From: Janthinobacterium sp. J1-1
GTDB taxonomy: Bacteria > Pseudomonadota > Gammaproteobacteria > Burkholderiales > Burkholderiaceae_D
Assembly: GCF_030944405.1 (NCBI RefSeq)
Contig: NZ_CP132339.1
Span: forward strand, 3,286,001 to 3,350,000
DNA: 64,000 nt
Direction: 5' to 3'
Shown: in pieces, positions 43,179 to 53,166 of the stretch
How positions within the stretch are numbered: the first letter of the stretch is position 1
Layout: each line of letters begins with the position of its first letter
Program-made: the position numbers and the translations under genes
Notes under the pieces: model-generated
Seen by the model: only the letters and a program-made list of their open reading frames with translations
Told to the model about the DNA's origin: nothing
Databases searched by the model: none

Positions 43179-43760
43179 TCAGGCCAGCCTGGCGGCCAGC
43201 GCGCTTGCCTGTGCCCGCCAGCGTGCGCGCTGCTGCTCTGTCGAGTTCAGGATGGGGCCGAAACTGGCCACTTTCACCGGCTTGATGCCGCAAAATTCCA
43301 GGGTCGTCTTGCGCAGTTGATGGATGCCCGGCATGCGGTACACCCAGCGGAAGTACCACGGCGGCGTATCCATCGTCACCAGCAGCTGGGCCGTGCGTCC
43401 CGTCAGCAGCTGCGCCGGGAAGGCCTTGCCGGGACGGTATTGGAAGGCATAGCCGGGCAGGAACACGCGGTCGACAAAGCCCTTCAGCAGGGCCGGCGCG
43501 CCGCCCCACCAGATCGGATAAACGAAGACCAGGTGCCCGGCCCAGCTGATTGCTTCCTGCGCGGCCAGCAGGTCCGCTTCCAGCGGCTGCACCTGGCGGT
43601 AGCCCTGGTGCAGGATGGGGTCAAAATCCAGCTGGCCCAGGCGCAGTTCGCGCACCTCGTGGCCGGCCGCCCGGGCGGTGTCGAGATAGGCGTCGGCCAG
43701 GGCGGCGCAGAAACTGTCGTTCGATGGGTGGCCGAGGATGACCAGGATACGTGTGCGCAT
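43179..43760 (-). CDS. NAD(P)H-dependent quinone oxidoreductase, flavodoxin-like fold
   Basis: The frame encodes a protein of about 193 residues with the FMN-type loop ILVILGHPSNDSF and the FVYPIWWGGAPALLKGFVDRVF segment of the KefF/MdaB/NQO family. The start is not certain: an in-frame ATG five codons upstream is also possible and neither has a strong ribosome site. The MerR gene directly upstream on the same strand suggests control by quinones or electrophiles. Confidence 0.85.
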   Translation of the reverse strand: MRTRILVILGHPSNDSFCAALADAYLDTARAAGHEVRELRLGQLDFDPILHQGYRQVQPLEADLLAAQEAISWAGHLVFVYPIWWGGAPALLKGFVDRVFLPGYAFQYRPGKAFPAQLLTGRTAQLLVTMDTPPWYFRWVYRMPGIHQLRKTTLEFCGIKPVKVASFGPILNSTEQQRARWRAQASALAARLA

Positions 43761-43819
43761 GAGGGCGGCTTTCATGAAATGAGCAGTGCCCATCATGAGG
43801 CCTGCCCCTGGGGGCAGAG

Positions 43820-44167
43820 TCAAGCGCGCTGCAGGCAATCCTTGATTTCCCCATCGATGGCCTGCAAGCGCGCATCGAGTGCTTGCAGCCGGGCGATTTC
43901 TTCATGCAGTTGCAAGCGCTTGGCGGCGATATGCCGGCCCAGCGCGGCCCAGTCGGTGTCAATGCCGGCCAGGATGGGCAGCAGTTCGGCCAGCCGGAAG
44001 CCCAGCGCCTGCGCCTGGCGGATCAGGGTCACCTGCGCCAGGTCCTGCTGCGAGTAGCGGCGGTAGGCGCCGGCCCGCCGCACTTCACCCAGCAGGCCCA
44101 GCGCTTCGTAGTGGCGCAGGGCCTTGGGGGTGGCGCCCGTCAGGCGCGCCAGTTCTCCGATATACAT
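43820..44167 (-). CDS. MerR family transcriptional regulator
   Basis: The start at 44167, with AAAGGA upstream, gives 115 residues: the MerR winged helix MYIGELARLTGATPKALRHYEALGL, followed by a dimerising coiled coil. There is no Cys-rich metal site. It lies just upstream of the quinone oxidoreductase in the same direction and probably controls it and itself. Confidence 0.9.
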   Translation of the reverse strand: MYIGELARLTGATPKALRHYEALGLLGEVRRAGAYRRYSQQDLAQVTLIRQAQALGFRLAELLPILAGIDTDWAALGRHIAAKRLQLHEEIARLQALDARLQAIDGEIKDCLQRA

Positions 44168-44219
44168 GCGGCATCCTTTCAACGTTGCCGCATTGTATAG
44201 CCTGGCCGCGAGGCCGCCT

Positions 44220-44657
44220 TCAGGGCTTGCGTGGAGGAACTTTTTTTGCCGTGCAGTCGGCGCAGGTGCCGTACAGCGACAAGGCGTGCTCATGCAGCAC
44301 GAAGCCGCGCTCGGTGGCAATTTCGTGCTGGCGCAATTCGATGCCCTCGTCGACGAATTCATCGACCTTGCCGCAGCCGGTGCAGACCAGGTGGTCATGG
44401 TGCTGGCCTTGGTTCAGTTCGAATACGGCATGGCCCGATTCGAAATGGCGGCGAAACAGAATGCCCGCTTCGGCAAATTGCATCAGCACCCGGTAGATGG
44501 TGGCTAGGCCCACATCGATCTTTTCAGCCAGCAAGAGTTTATAGACATCGTCCGCACTCAGGTGCTTGATTGTTCCTTCTTGAAACAGCTGCAGAATCCG
44601 CAGGCGCGGTATCGTTACTTTCAGCCCCGATTCACGCAGTTCCCTCAATATATCCAT
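44220..44657 (-). CDS. fur: Fur family iron regulator
   Basis: The 145-residue protein matches Fur: LKVTIPRLRILQLF and GLATIYRVLMQFAEAGI in the DNA-binding domain, then the metal/dimer region HHDHLVCTGCGK and ALSLYGTCADC. It differs in detail from the usual betaproteobacterial Fur N-terminus, so it may be a second Fur copy in this genome. ATG at 44657 is preferred over 44666, whose AAGGG is too close. A Fur box lies upstream, suggesting self-control. Confidence 0.85.
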   Translation of the reverse strand: MDILRELRESGLKVTIPRLRILQLFQEGTIKHLSADDVYKLLLAEKIDVGLATIYRVLMQFAEAGILFRRHFESGHAVFELNQGQHHDHLVCTGCGKVDEFVDEGIELRQHEIATERGFVLHEHALSLYGTCADCTAKKVPPRKP

Positions 44658-44704
44658 GTCTCCCATCCCTTATATGAACGCCAGGTAAGGGCATATTATA
44701 TCGC

Positions 44705-44731
44705 AAATGATAATCATTACTATTCTCATTT
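44705..44731. promoter_or_regulatory. Fur box between fur and ompW
   Basis: AAATGATAATCATTACTATT overlaps the core Fur consensus GATAATGATAATCATTATC, and a second partly overlapping arm continues through CTCATTT. It is about 50 bases upstream of the Fur-family gene, and may also influence the divergent ompW. Confidence 0.75.
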
Positions 44732-44824
44732 GTTGAGTGCGCCGGCTTGACCTTACCTTGCGACGCATCATTTTTTTGACCTGTGCAAGGAAAACTGGGG
44801 CCATTTTCTGCCTTCCGGCACTAT

Positions 44825-44838
44825 TTGATGTGGATCAA
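44825..44838. promoter_or_regulatory. FNR/Anr box of ompW
   Basis: TTGATGTGGATCAA is a perfect match to the FNR/Anr/Dnr consensus TTGAT-N4-ATCAA. A TAGACT hexamer (44861-44866) would place the start of transcription about 41.5 bases from the box centre, the class II activation geometry. Induction of ompW by low oxygen is therefore predicted. Confidence 0.85.
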
Positions 44839-44904
44839 AGTTTTTGCTGCACCGCACTCTTAGACTTCGCTGCGTTACTTAACGACAAAAAAGAGGGAAA
44901 CAGA

Positions 44905-45522
44905 ATGAAAAAGTCCGCAACTAAAGCAGCAATCGTTTTGGCCGCCATCGGCGCATTCGCCGGCAACGCAATGGCACAGGAAAGCCCATGGCTGGTCCGC
45001 GCCCGTGTGGTGCAAATCGATACGGCCAACAAATCTGCTCCTGTTGGTGGCGTCGGTGCATCCGACCGTATTCACGTCAGCGACAAAACGATCCCTGAAA
45101 TCGATATCTCGTATTTCTTTACCCCCAATATCGCTGCTGAACTGATCCTGACCTACCCGCAAAAACACGACGTCAAACTTGACGGCGCCAAGATCGGCAC
45201 CTTCAAGCACTTGCCGCCGACCCTGTCGCTGCAATACCACTTCATGCCCGAGAAACAATTCAGCCCGTATGTGGGCGCCGGCGTGAACTACACCAATATC
45301 TCCGACGTGAAACTGCTGGGTGGCGCCGGCCGCCTGGAACACGACAGCTGGGGTTACTCGCTGCGAGCCGGTGTCGACTACAAACTCGACAAAAACTGGT
45401 CGCTGAACTTCGACGTCAAGAAAGTGCAGATCCAGAGCGACGTGTTCATCAGCGGCGCGAAAGTCAGCAAAGTCAAGGTTGATCCATATCTGTTCGGCGT
45501 TGGCGTGGGGTATCGTTTCTAA
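44905..45522 (+). CDS. ompW: OmpW family outer-membrane porin
   Basis: The start with AGAGGG upstream gives 205 residues: a signal peptide (cut after about NAMAQ), then an eight-stranded barrel ending in VGVGYRF with the terminal Phe needed for outer-membrane assembly. Family segments TIPEIDISYFFTPNIAAELI and LPPTLSLQYHF are clear. OmpW forms a narrow hydrophobic channel. It is preceded by an FNR box and followed by a strong terminator. Confidence 0.93.
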   Translation: MKKSATKAAIVLAAIGAFAGNAMAQESPWLVRARVVQIDTANKSAPVGGVGASDRIHVSDKTIPEIDISYFFTPNIAAELILTYPQKHDVKLDGAKIGTFKHLPPTLSLQYHFMPEKQFSPYVGAGVNYTNISDVKLLGGAGRLEHDSWGYSLRAGVDYKLDKNWSLNFDVKKVQIQSDVFISGAKVSKVKVDPYLFGVGVGYRF

Positions 45523-45540
45523 GCTTTACCGTCTCGTCAC

Positions 45541-45570
45541 AATCCGGCTGCTATCAGCCGGATTTTTTTT
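45541..45570 (+). terminator. Rho-independent terminator of ompW
   Basis: AATCCGGCTG and CAGCCGGATT form a perfect 10-bp stem with a CTAT loop, followed by eight T residues. This is a textbook terminator placed 19 bases after the ompW stop. Confidence 0.93.
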
Positions 45571-45626
45571 GCCCGTTTTTTCTTGCCGCCGCATACAATT
45601 TACATTTGTGATCAAACGAGACCACC

Positions 45627-46169
45627 ATGCCTTTGAGTTCCTACCTGAATACCCGCCCAGTTCTCGGTGAGCGCGTCTACCTGCACGACACGGCCCAGGT
45701 GATCGGCGATGTACGGATCGGCGACGACTGTTCGATCTGGTGCAACAGCGTGCTGCGCGGCGACGTCAACCGCATCGTGATCGGCGAGGGCAGCAATATC
45801 CAGGATTTTTCCATGGGCCATGTGTCGCATAAAAATGCCGCCAAGCCCGACGGCTCGCCCTTGACCATCGGCAAATACGTGACCATCGGCCACTCGGTGA
45901 TCCTGCACGGCTGCACCATCGGCGACGAATGCCTGATCGGCATGGGCAGCATCGTGATGGATGACGTGGTGGTGGAGAAAAACGTGATGCTGGGCGCCGG
46001 CAGCCTGGTGTCGCCGGGCAAGGTGCTGGAAAGCGGCCACCTGTACGTGGGCCGGCCGGCCGTCAAGGTGCGCGCGTTGACCGAGGCCGAGATCGCCTAC
46101 CTGGGCTACTCGGCCGAGCACTATGTGCGCGTGAAGAACAATTACCTGGCGGGCAGGGACGACGCCTGA
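45627..46169 (+). CDS. Gamma-class carbonic anhydrase-like protein
   Basis: The 180-residue left-handed beta-helix protein has the hexapeptide repeats (IGDVRIGDDCSIWCNSVLRG) and the Zn-binding His residues (MGHVSHKN, IGHSVILHGC) of the gamma-carbonic anhydrase/YrdA family. YrdA-type members bind metal, though carbonic anhydrase activity is often weak or absent. It stands alone after the ompW terminator. Confidence 0.9.
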   Translation: MPLSSYLNTRPVLGERVYLHDTAQVIGDVRIGDDCSIWCNSVLRGDVNRIVIGEGSNIQDFSMGHVSHKNAAKPDGSPLTIGKYVTIGHSVILHGCTIGDECLIGMGSIVMDDVVVEKNVMLGAGSLVSPGKVLESGHLYVGRPAVKVRALTEAEIAYLGYSAEHYVRVKNNYLAGRDDA

Positions 46170-46191
46170 CGGCCGCCGTCCGCTGCCATCA

Positions 46192-46509
46192 TCAAGCCTG
46201 CGGTGCTGCCGCAGGCTGCGTGTACTTGTCGAAGTTGGCGATATAGTCGTTGAAGTTATCGGTCAGCATGCGTTTATATTGTTCCGTGAAAAAGGCGACG
46301 GCGTCGTCTTTTTCCAGCTGCATCTTGCTGACATCGTTGGTCTTGCTGGCCACCAGGAAGGCGTTGAAGCGGGCTGCCGCGTACAGCAGCGAGGTCGCCA
46401 CTTCGTTGGCCGGGCTGTGCATGCATTGCTCGTTGGCCAGGGCGATGGCCTGGTCGGCGCGTTCCCAGAACTCGGGGCCTGGCGTGGGTTTGGTGGTCGG
46501 TGCGTTCAT
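46192..46509 (-). CDS. DUF3144 domain protein
   Basis: The 105-residue soluble helical protein matches the DUF3144 family (FWERADQAIALANEQ, then NEVATSLLYAAARFNAF and a C-terminal MLTDNFNDYIANF). The start is set by AAGGA. Its function is unknown in all species. It is downstream of gluconokinase on the same strand, about 70 bases away. Confidence 0.8.
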   Translation of the reverse strand: MNAPTTKPTPGPEFWERADQAIALANEQCMHSPANEVATSLLYAAARFNAFLVASKTNDVSKMQLEKDDAVAFFTEQYKRMLTDNFNDYIANFDKYTQPAAAPQA

Positions 46510-46578
46510 GGAATTCCTTATCAAAGTGCGCGCCAGTCTACACAGGGCACCGGCCACTGTCCAGCCAGTTGCGCGGCC

Positions 46579-47106
46579 TCAGGCGGCCTGCGCGATCTGC
46601 TGCACCAGCGTGGCGAGCGGCTGGCGGATATCGAGCACCATGCCGGCCTCGTCTGCCTGCAGCGGCTGCAGCGTGGCCAGCTGGCTGTCGAGCAGGCTGG
46701 CCGGCATAAAGTGGCCGGGCCGGTCCCGCACGCGGCTTTCCAGCACCGTGCGCGGGCCGTGCAGATGGGCAAAGCGCAGGGTTGGATCGCCTTCGCGCAA
46801 CAGGTCGCGATAGCGGCGCTTCAGCGCCGAACACGACACCACCAGGCCCAGGCCATTCTGGCGCGCCACGGCGATACGCTCGCGCAGGGCGGCCAGCCAG
46901 CCGGCGCGGTCTTCATCGCCGAGCGGCTGGCCGGCGGCCATTTTGGCCACATTGTCAGGCGGGTGCAGCGCGTCGCCCTCGATATATTCGATGTGCAGCT
47001 GGGCGGCCAGGCGGCTGCCGACGGCGCTCTTGCCGCAGCCCGAGACGCCCATCACGACCCAGCGCACGGCGGCGCCAGGGTGGCTGATTGCGGCAGAGAC
47101 GGCCAT
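46579..47106 (-). CDS. gntK: Gluconokinase, GntK type
   Basis: The 175-residue P-loop kinase has MGVSGCGKSAVGSRLA, the EGDALHPPDNVAKMAAGQPL substrate motif and CSALKRRYRDLLR, all diagnostic for gluconate kinase. It makes 6-phosphogluconate for the Entner-Doudoroff or pentose phosphate pathway. It starts two bases after the antiporter stop, so the two are co-transcribed; no gluconate transporter is nearby. Confidence 0.93.
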   Translation of the reverse strand: MAVSAAISHPGAAVRWVVMGVSGCGKSAVGSRLAAQLHIEYIEGDALHPPDNVAKMAAGQPLGDEDRAGWLAALRERIAVARQNGLGLVVSCSALKRRYRDLLREGDPTLRFAHLHGPRTVLESRVRDRPGHFMPASLLDSQLATLQPLQADEAGMVLDIRQPLATLVQQIAQAA

Positions 47107-47108
47107 CG

Positions 47109-48776
47109 CTATTCCTCCAGCGTCGCTTCCAGCAGATCGATCTCGCGCAGCAGGCGCAGGTGGATGGCGTCGTCCAGCTCGCCCGAGATGCGGCGGCGGA
47201 ACAGTTCGTCGCGCTCGGCATTGAGCGCTTCCAGGCGCAGCGAGCGCTCGGCCCTGGCCAGCTCCTGCATGCGGGCCGCCTCATCGTTGCTGCTTTCGCC
47301 ATACGCCATGCGGCGCCGGTAGGCTTCGATCAGGCGGTTGGCGGCTTCGGTGACGACTTGCTCCTTGCCATCGGTACCGATGCCGGCGCAGACTTTTTCC
47401 AGCCGCGCCACGGCCGCTTCGGCGGCGGCCGAACGGGCGTTGCGCTCTTCGCTCGAGCGGCGCGCGGGCGGCGCGAACACCAGGCCTTTCGTCAAGAGCG
47501 GCAGGGTGACGCTGGCCAGTATCAGGGACAGCAAAATCACGCCCATGGCCAGGAAAATCACCAGGTCGCGCGCGGGAAAGCGCGTGCCGTCCGGCAGGAA
47601 CAAGGGTAGTGTCAGGATGCCGGCCAGGGTCAGGGCGCCGCGCACGCCGGCAAACGAAGCCACCAGCAGCAGGCGCAGGCTGGGGCGTGCCAGCGAGCCG
47701 CCGTCCTTGCCTTCCAGCGAGGTGCCATTCCTGGCGGCTTTCTTCTGGCGCTTGAACAGGGTCAGCTTCATCGAGATGGCGACCCAGATAAAGCGCATGA
47801 AGGTCAGGCCCACCGTGATGGCCACCACGTACAGCGGCAGCTTCCAGGCGCTGCCGGCGCCTACTTCGGCCGAGGCCGCCTGCAGGCTGGCGATGGTGGT
47901 GGGGAGCTGCGCGCCCAGCATGACGAAGATCACGCCGTTCAGCACCAGTTGCACGGTGTCCCAGACGGCCTTGCGCTGGGTGCGCGTGGCGGCCAGCGGA
48001 CGGCCGATCAGGTCGGCGTAATGCATGGACACGCCGGCCGTGGCGGCGGCCAGGATGCCCGAGCCGTGGATCTGCTCGGCGCCCAGATAGGCCGCAAACG
48101 GAATCAATATGCTGATCAGGATTTGCAGGCCCGGCTCTTCGCCGACCTTGCTGACCAGCCATTTGTTGGCCAGGCCCACGCCCCAGGAAATCGCCAGGCC
48201 GATCAGGATGCCGCCGCCCGCTTCCTGCAGGAAGCTCAAGGACGCCGCGCCGATGGAAAAGCCGCCCGTCATCATGGCGCCCACGGCAAACGTGAAGCAC
48301 ACCAGGCCGGAGGCGTCATTCAACAGCGACTCGCCTTCGAGTATGTGCATCAGGCGCGGCGGAATCGGATTGCCGGCCGCAATCGCCGACACGGCCACCG
48401 GATCGGTCGGCGACAGGATGGCGCCCAGCGCAAAGGCGACCGCCAGCGGCACGGTGGGGATCAGCCAGTCGATAAAGAAGCCCATGCCCAGCACGGTAAA
48501 CAGCACCAGGCCGATGGCCAGCATCAGGATCGAGCGCGCATCGGAAAAAAAAGCGCCCTTGGGGATGCGCCAGCCATCGAGGAACAGCAGCGGCGGAATG
48601 AACAGCAAAAAGAAAATATCGGGATCGAGCGGCAACTGCAGGCCGAACAGGGCCAGGCCCGTGCCGCCGGCGATCTGGATCAGGGGCAGCGGCAGCTTGA
48701 CCCAGCGCGAGCGGGCGATAAAGCCGCACAGGACGACGGTCAGGACCAGGACGAGGATGATGGTAACGGTATGCAT
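47109..48776 (-). CDS. Na+/H+ antiporter, CPA1 family
   Basis: The 555-residue membrane protein has about 12 hydrophobic helices with the CPA1 ion-binding motif GAILSPTDPVAVSAIAAG and LEGESLLNDASGLV. A cytoplasmic, helix-rich charged tail of roughly 120 residues follows (RSSEERNARSAAAEAAVARL). It resembles NhaP/YjcE-type exchangers and should use the proton gradient to expel Na+ or K+. Confidence 0.9.
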   Translation of the reverse strand: MHTVTIILVLVLTVVLCGFIARSRWVKLPLPLIQIAGGTGLALFGLQLPLDPDIFFLLFIPPLLFLDGWRIPKGAFFSDARSILMLAIGLVLFTVLGMGFFIDWLIPTVPLAVAFALGAILSPTDPVAVSAIAAGNPIPPRLMHILEGESLLNDASGLVCFTFAVGAMMTGGFSIGAASLSFLQEAGGGILIGLAISWGVGLANKWLVSKVGEEPGLQILISILIPFAAYLGAEQIHGSGILAAATAGVSMHYADLIGRPLAATRTQRKAVWDTVQLVLNGVIFVMLGAQLPTTIASLQAASAEVGAGSAWKLPLYVVAITVGLTFMRFIWVAISMKLTLFKRQKKAARNGTSLEGKDGGSLARPSLRLLLVASFAGVRGALTLAGILTLPLFLPDGTRFPARDLVIFLAMGVILLSLILASVTLPLLTKGLVFAPPARRSSEERNARSAAAEAAVARLEKVCAGIGTDGKEQVVTEAANRLIEAYRRRMAYGESSNDEAARMQELARAERSLRLEALNAERDELFRRRISGELDDAIHLRLLREIDLLEATLEE

Positions 48777-48955
48777 GAAGGGAAGATGGCCGTGCTGAAA
48801 CGACGATTATAAGTCGCCGCGCCCGCTTGCCGCTGTGCGCTTGCTGACACAGGGCGGCGCTAGGTAACTTTGCTTACATACAACAAGTCGCAATCCGCGT
48901 AAAATTCTGCCATGAAGCGCACGGCCTGTGCGCTAGTTTTTATTATCGGAAAGTC

Positions 48956-50263
48956 TTGTTCAAGAAAATCTGTACCGGCCTGCTTATATTGCTGGGCCTG
49001 CTTGTGGTCGCCGCCGGCGCCATCTACGCCGCTTACTGGCGTCCCGCGCTGGCACCCATCGCCACGCCACCATCCACCGCGTTTTCCGCCCAGGCGATCG
49101 AACAGGGCCGCATCCTGGCCGGCATGGGCAATTGCGCCGCCTGCCATACGGTCAAGGGCGGCGCCGACTATGCGGGCGGGCGCGGCATGGCCACGCCGTT
49201 CGGCACCATCCACGCCACCAATATCACGCCCGACCCGCAGACGGGTATCGGCCGCTGGTCGCTGGCGGCGTTCCAGCGCGCCATGCGCGAAGGCATGGGG
49301 CGCGACGGCGAACACCTGTTTCCCGTGTTTCCCTACACGCACTTCGCACTGGCCAGCGATGCCGATATTGCCGCCCTGTACGCTTATTTCATGACGCGCC
49401 CGCCCGTGTATGCGGTCACTCCCGCCAATACCGTGCCGTTTCCCTTGAACCAGCGCGCCCTGCAGGCCGGCTGGAAATTGCTGTTTTTTAAACCCGGCAG
49501 CTTGCCGCGCAATGCCGCGCAAGGCGCGGACTGGAACCGGGGCCGCTACCTGGCCGAAGGCCTGGCCCATTGCGCCGCCTGCCATACGCCGCGCAATGCG
49601 CTCGGTGCGGAGGTGGCCGGCTCGGCCTACCAGGGCGCGGCCATCGACCACTGGTATGCGCCGCCATTGACAGCTGCCAACACGGCGCCGCTGCCGTGGA
49701 CGAAGGACGAGCTGTACGCCTTCCTGCGTACCGGCGCCACCGCCCTGCACGGGGTGGCGGCCGGGCCCATGTCGGAAGTGGTGCACGAGGGCATGGATGC
49801 TTCGCCCGACGCCGATATCCGCGCGCTGGCCGCCTATTTTGCCGACCTGGCCAAGCCGCAGGACCAGGTCGTGCCACCGGTCGATGCGGCCTCGGTGATC
49901 GCGGCCGGCATCAAGCGCTCGCAGAAGGTCGGCATGATCGATAACGACCGTGGCGCCAGCCTGTACGTGGCCGCCTGCGCATCGTGCCACTCGAACAGCG
50001 ACGGCCAGCCCTCGCTGCTGCGGCCGGAACTGAGCCTGAACAGCGCCGTCAGCGCGCCCGACCCGTCCAACCTGATCCAGGTGATCCTGCACGGCGTGGG
50101 CAAGGACGAGGGCCTGCGCGGCGTGCTGATGCCGGCCTTTGCCCAGTCGCTGACGGATGCCGACATTGCCCAACTGGCGGCGTATTTGCGCCGCAGCCGC
50201 AGCCACCAGCCGGCCTGGAGCAACCTGGAAGCGACGGTGGCGCGCGTGCGTGCCGGCAAGTAA
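48956..50263 (+). CDS. Membrane-anchored triheme cytochrome c
   Basis: The 435-residue protein starts at a TTG preceded by GGAAAG; no ATG fits. An N-terminal hydrophobic helix (about residues 5-27) anchors it in the membrane facing the periplasm. Three heme motifs follow (CAACH near residue 61, CAACH, CASCH), the pattern of the cytochrome subunit of alcohol/aldehyde dehydrogenases. It is encoded just before the 2Fe-2S and molybdenum subunits and is the likely electron exit toward the respiratory chain. Confidence 0.88.
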   Translation: MFKKICTGLLILLGLLVVAAGAIYAAYWRPALAPIATPPSTAFSAQAIEQGRILAGMGNCAACHTVKGGADYAGGRGMATPFGTIHATNITPDPQTGIGRWSLAAFQRAMREGMGRDGEHLFPVFPYTHFALASDADIAALYAYFMTRPPVYAVTPANTVPFPLNQRALQAGWKLLFFKPGSLPRNAAQGADWNRGRYLAEGLAHCAACHTPRNALGAEVAGSAYQGAAIDHWYAPPLTAANTAPLPWTKDELYAFLRTGATALHGVAAGPMSEVVHEGMDASPDADIRALAAYFADLAKPQDQVVPPVDAASVIAAGIKRSQKVGMIDNDRGASLYVAACASCHSNSDGQPSLLRPELSLNSAVSAPDPSNLIQVILHGVGKDEGLRGVLMPAFAQSLTDADIAQLAAYLRRSRSHQPAWSNLEATVARVRAGK

Positions 50264-50283
50264 ATCCCCAAGAAAGCAAGCTC

Positions 50284-50751
50284 ATGCATCATTTGACCAT
50301 TAATGGAAAACCGTTTTCCGCCGATGTGGACGCCGAGACACCCCTGCTGTGGGTGCTGCGCGACGACGCCAGATTAAAAGGTACCAAGTTTGGCTGCGGC
50401 ATCGGCCTGTGCGGCGCCTGCACCGTGCATGTCGACGGCCGCGCCGTGCGCTCCTGCATCATGCCCGTGTCCGCCGTGTCCGGCTCTGCCGTCACCACCA
50501 TCGAAGGGCTGTCGCCGGACGGCAAGCATCCCTTGCAGCAAGCCTGGATCGCCACCCAGGCGCCCCAGTGCGGCTATTGCCAGTCTGGCCAGATCATGCA
50601 GGCGGCCACCTTGCTGCGCGACTACCCGCAGCCGACCGACGCCAATATCGACGCCGTAATGAGCGGCAACCTGTGCCGCTGCATGGCCTATGTGCGCATC
50701 CGCAAGGCGATCAAGCTGGCGGCCGGCATGCAGGAGAAGGCCGATGCTTAA
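50284..50751 (+). CDS. 2Fe-2S subunit of a molybdenum hydroxylase (IorA-like)
   Basis: The 155-residue protein has a plant-type ferredoxin cluster ([12 protein letters not shown]) and a second 2Fe-2S site (CGYCQSGQ with CRCMAY), as in IorA and other small subunits of the xanthine oxidase family. There is no FAD subunit, in line with an enzyme that passes electrons to cytochrome c. Its stop overlaps the start of the large subunit by eight bases. Confidence 0.93.
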   Translation: MHHLTINGKPFSADVDAETPLLWVLRDDARLKGTKFGCGIGLCGACTVHVDGRAVRSCIMPVSAVSGSAVTTIEGLSPDGKHPLQQAWIATQAPQCGYCQSGQIMQAATLLRDYPQPTDANIDAVMSGNLCRCMAYVRIRKAIKLAAGMQEKADA

Positions 50752-53074
50752 GCTGCCGAAAGAACATGCCGCATCGCAGCCCAGCTCGCTGGGTCGGCGC
50801 GGCTTCCTGATCGCCGCCGCCGGCACCGGTTTTACCCTGGCCTTCCTGCGCGCCGACAGTTCCATGGCGGCCGGCAAGGCGGCAAGCGTGCCTGCCGCGG
50901 CGCCCGCCGCACCCGTGTTTGATCCCACCATCTGGTTCGGGATCGACCGCGACGGCATCGTGACCGTGAATATCGCCAAGGCGGAAATGGGCCAGCATAT
51001 CGGTACGGCGTTGGCGCGCATCGTGGCCGACGAGCTGGAGGCGGACTGGAGCAAGGTCAAGCTGCGTTACGTGGACAGCGACCCGAAATGGGGGCTGATG
51101 GTGACGGGCGGCAGCTGGTCGGTGTGGCAGAATTTCGAGCCGCTGAGCCGCGCCGGCGCGGCCGGGCGCTTGGCCCTGCTCGAAGAAGGCGCGCGGCTGC
51201 TGCGCGTGCCGGTCTCGGCCTGTACGGCCAGGCTGGGCGTGGTGCACGGACGTGGCCGCTCGATCAGCTATGGCGAGATCGTGCGGCGCGGCAAGCTGGG
51301 GCGGCACTATACGCCGGAGCAGTTGAAAGCCATCGTGCTGAAGACGCCGCAGCAGCGCCGTCTGGTGGGGCAGGCGGTGCAGGCGCTGGACGTGCCGTCG
51401 AAAACCGATGGCACGGCCATGTACGGTATCGATGCGGGTATCGATGTGGAAATCGACGGCATGGTATATGCGAGGCCGAAGATCCCGCCCACACGCTACG
51501 GTTGCAAAGTGCTGTCGATCGACGACACGGCGGCGAAGAAGATCAAGGGCTACCTGAAATCGGAAGCTCTGAATGACCCCAGCGGCACGGTGCCGGGCTG
51601 GGTCATGGTGTATGCGGAAAGCTATGCGGCGGCCAGCCGCGCGGCCGACCTGGTGCAGGTCAAATGGCGGGCCGGCGCGGCAGCCCATGTGTCCGAGCAG
51701 GACATCCTGCATTACGGCAGCAAGCAGATCGCCGACCCCACCCTGGGCGCGCGCGTGGTCGATGACGAGGGCGTGGAGCAGGCGTTCGCCGACGCCGGCC
51801 TGACGTTGGCGCGCCAGTACACGACGGCCACGGTGCTGCATTTCCAGCTCGAACCGGTGAACGCCACGGCGCAGGAAATCGATGGCGTCTGGCATATCCA
51901 TGCCGGCACGCAATGGCAATCGCTGACCTTGCCGGTGCTGGCCAAGGCGCTGCAGGTGCCCGAAAGCCAGGTGGTGCTGCATACCTATCTGCTGGGCGGC
52001 GGCTTTGGCCGGCGCCTCAACGGCGATTATTGCATCCCGGCCGCGCTGGGCGCGAAAGCGCTGGGGCGGCCCGTGAAAATGATCTGTTCGCGGGCCGACG
52101 ACGCGCGCTTCGATTCGCCCCGTTCGCCTTCGATGCAGCATCTGCGCATGGCCTTCGATGCCAATGGCAAGGTCACCGCCATGCAGCATGAGGCGAGCGC
52201 CGGCTGGCCGACCCAGGCCCTGGCGCCGGCCTTTTTGTCCAAGGACAAGCAAGGCCATCCTTACGATCCGTTCGCGATCGCCGGCGCCGATCACTGGTAC
52301 ACGGTGGGCGCGCAGCGCGTGCGCGCGATTTCCAACGACCTGGCCAACAGCACCTTCCGGCCGGGCTGGCTGCGTTCGGTGGGGCCGGGCTGGACCAACT
52401 GGGCGGTGGAAAGTTTTATCGATGAGGCGGCGCAGGCGGCCAAGGTCAATCCCTTGGACTTCCGCCTGTCGCTGCTGCAGGCCACGGGCCGCAATGCGGG
52501 CAGCGCGCCGAACGCCGTCGGCGGCGCGCAACGCCTGGTGCAGGTGTTGCTGCGCGCGGCGGAAAAAGCCGGCTGGGGCAAGGCCATGCCGAAAGACACG
52601 GGCCTGGGCATCGCCGCCACCTTTGGCCAGGAGCGCGATATGCCGACCTGGACCGCCTGCGTGGCGCGGGTGCGGGTTGACCGCAATACTTGCATGGTGC
52701 AAGTCGAAAAACTGACCATGGTGATCGACGCCGGCACCATCGTCGACCCCGACGGCGCGCTGGCGCAGGCCGAAGGCGGCGCGCTGTGGGGCGTGAGCAT
52801 GGCGATCCACGAAGGCACGGCGTTTTTGAACGGCCAGGTGCGCGACACCAACCTCTCCAGCTATACGCCGCTGCGGATTGCCGACGTGCCCGAGCTCGAT
52901 ATCGAGTTTGTCCAGAGTAAGGAAGCCGCGACCGGCATGGGCGAGCCGCCGACCACGGTGGTGGCGCCGGCGATCGCCAACGCCATCTTTGCCGCCGTCG
53001 GCGCGCGCGTGCGCCACTTGCCGATACGCCCGGAAGCCGTGCTGAAGGGACTGGACCGCTACGGCGCGGTTTGA
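50744..53074 (+). CDS. Molybdopterin-binding subunit (IorB-like aldehyde/isoquinoline oxidoreductase)
   Basis: The 776-residue subunit starts with a twin-arginine signal ([14 protein letters not shown]) for export of the folded complex. The body resembles IorB of isoquinoline 1-oxidoreductase and related aldehyde dehydrogenases, with [20 protein letters not shown] in the molybdopterin region and [19 protein letters not shown] near the C-terminus carrying the catalytic Glu. Together with the two genes before it, it forms a periplasmic oxidoreductase feeding cytochrome c. The substrate is unknown. Confidence 0.9.
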   Translation: MLKLPKEHAASQPSSLGRRGFLIAAAGTGFTLAFLRADSSMAAGKAASVPAAAPAAPVFDPTIWFGIDRDGIVTVNIAKAEMGQHIGTALARIVADELEADWSKVKLRYVDSDPKWGLMVTGGSWSVWQNFEPLSRAGAAGRLALLEEGARLLRVPVSACTARLGVVHGRGRSISYGEIVRRGKLGRHYTPEQLKAIVLKTPQQRRLVGQAVQALDVPSKTDGTAMYGIDAGIDVEIDGMVYARPKIPPTRYGCKVLSIDDTAAKKIKGYLKSEALNDPSGTVPGWVMVYAESYAAASRAADLVQVKWRAGAAAHVSEQDILHYGSKQIADPTLGARVVDDEGVEQAFADAGLTLARQYTTATVLHFQLEPVNATAQEIDGVWHIHAGTQWQSLTLPVLAKALQVPESQVVLHTYLLGGGFGRRLNGDYCIPAALGAKALGRPVKMICSRADDARFDSPRSPSMQHLRMAFDANGKVTAMQHEASAGWPTQALAPAFLSKDKQGHPYDPFAIAGADHWYTVGAQRVRAISNDLANSTFRPGWLRSVGPGWTNWAVESFIDEAAQAAKVNPLDFRLSLLQATGRNAGSAPNAVGGAQRLVQVLLRAAEKAGWGKAMPKDTGLGIAATFGQERDMPTWTACVARVRVDRNTCMVQVEKLTMVIDAGTIVDPDGALAQAEGGALWGVSMAIHEGTAFLNGQVRDTNLSSYTPLRIADVPELDIEFVQSKEAATGMGEPPTTVVAPAIANAIFAAVGARVRHLPIRPEAVLKGLDRYGAV

Positions 53075-53166
53075 ACATGGTGGCAAGTTTGCTACACTGA
53101 GCATGCGGCCAGGCTCCCGCCTTGGTGCCGCCCGGGAAGTCCAAACCGTACCTCAGGGAGGCAAGC

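Noticed and set aside
50711..53104. 797-codon open frame opposite the molybdenum subunit gene
   Set aside because: Antisense to IorB-like coding sequence, with no ribosome site or protein motifs.
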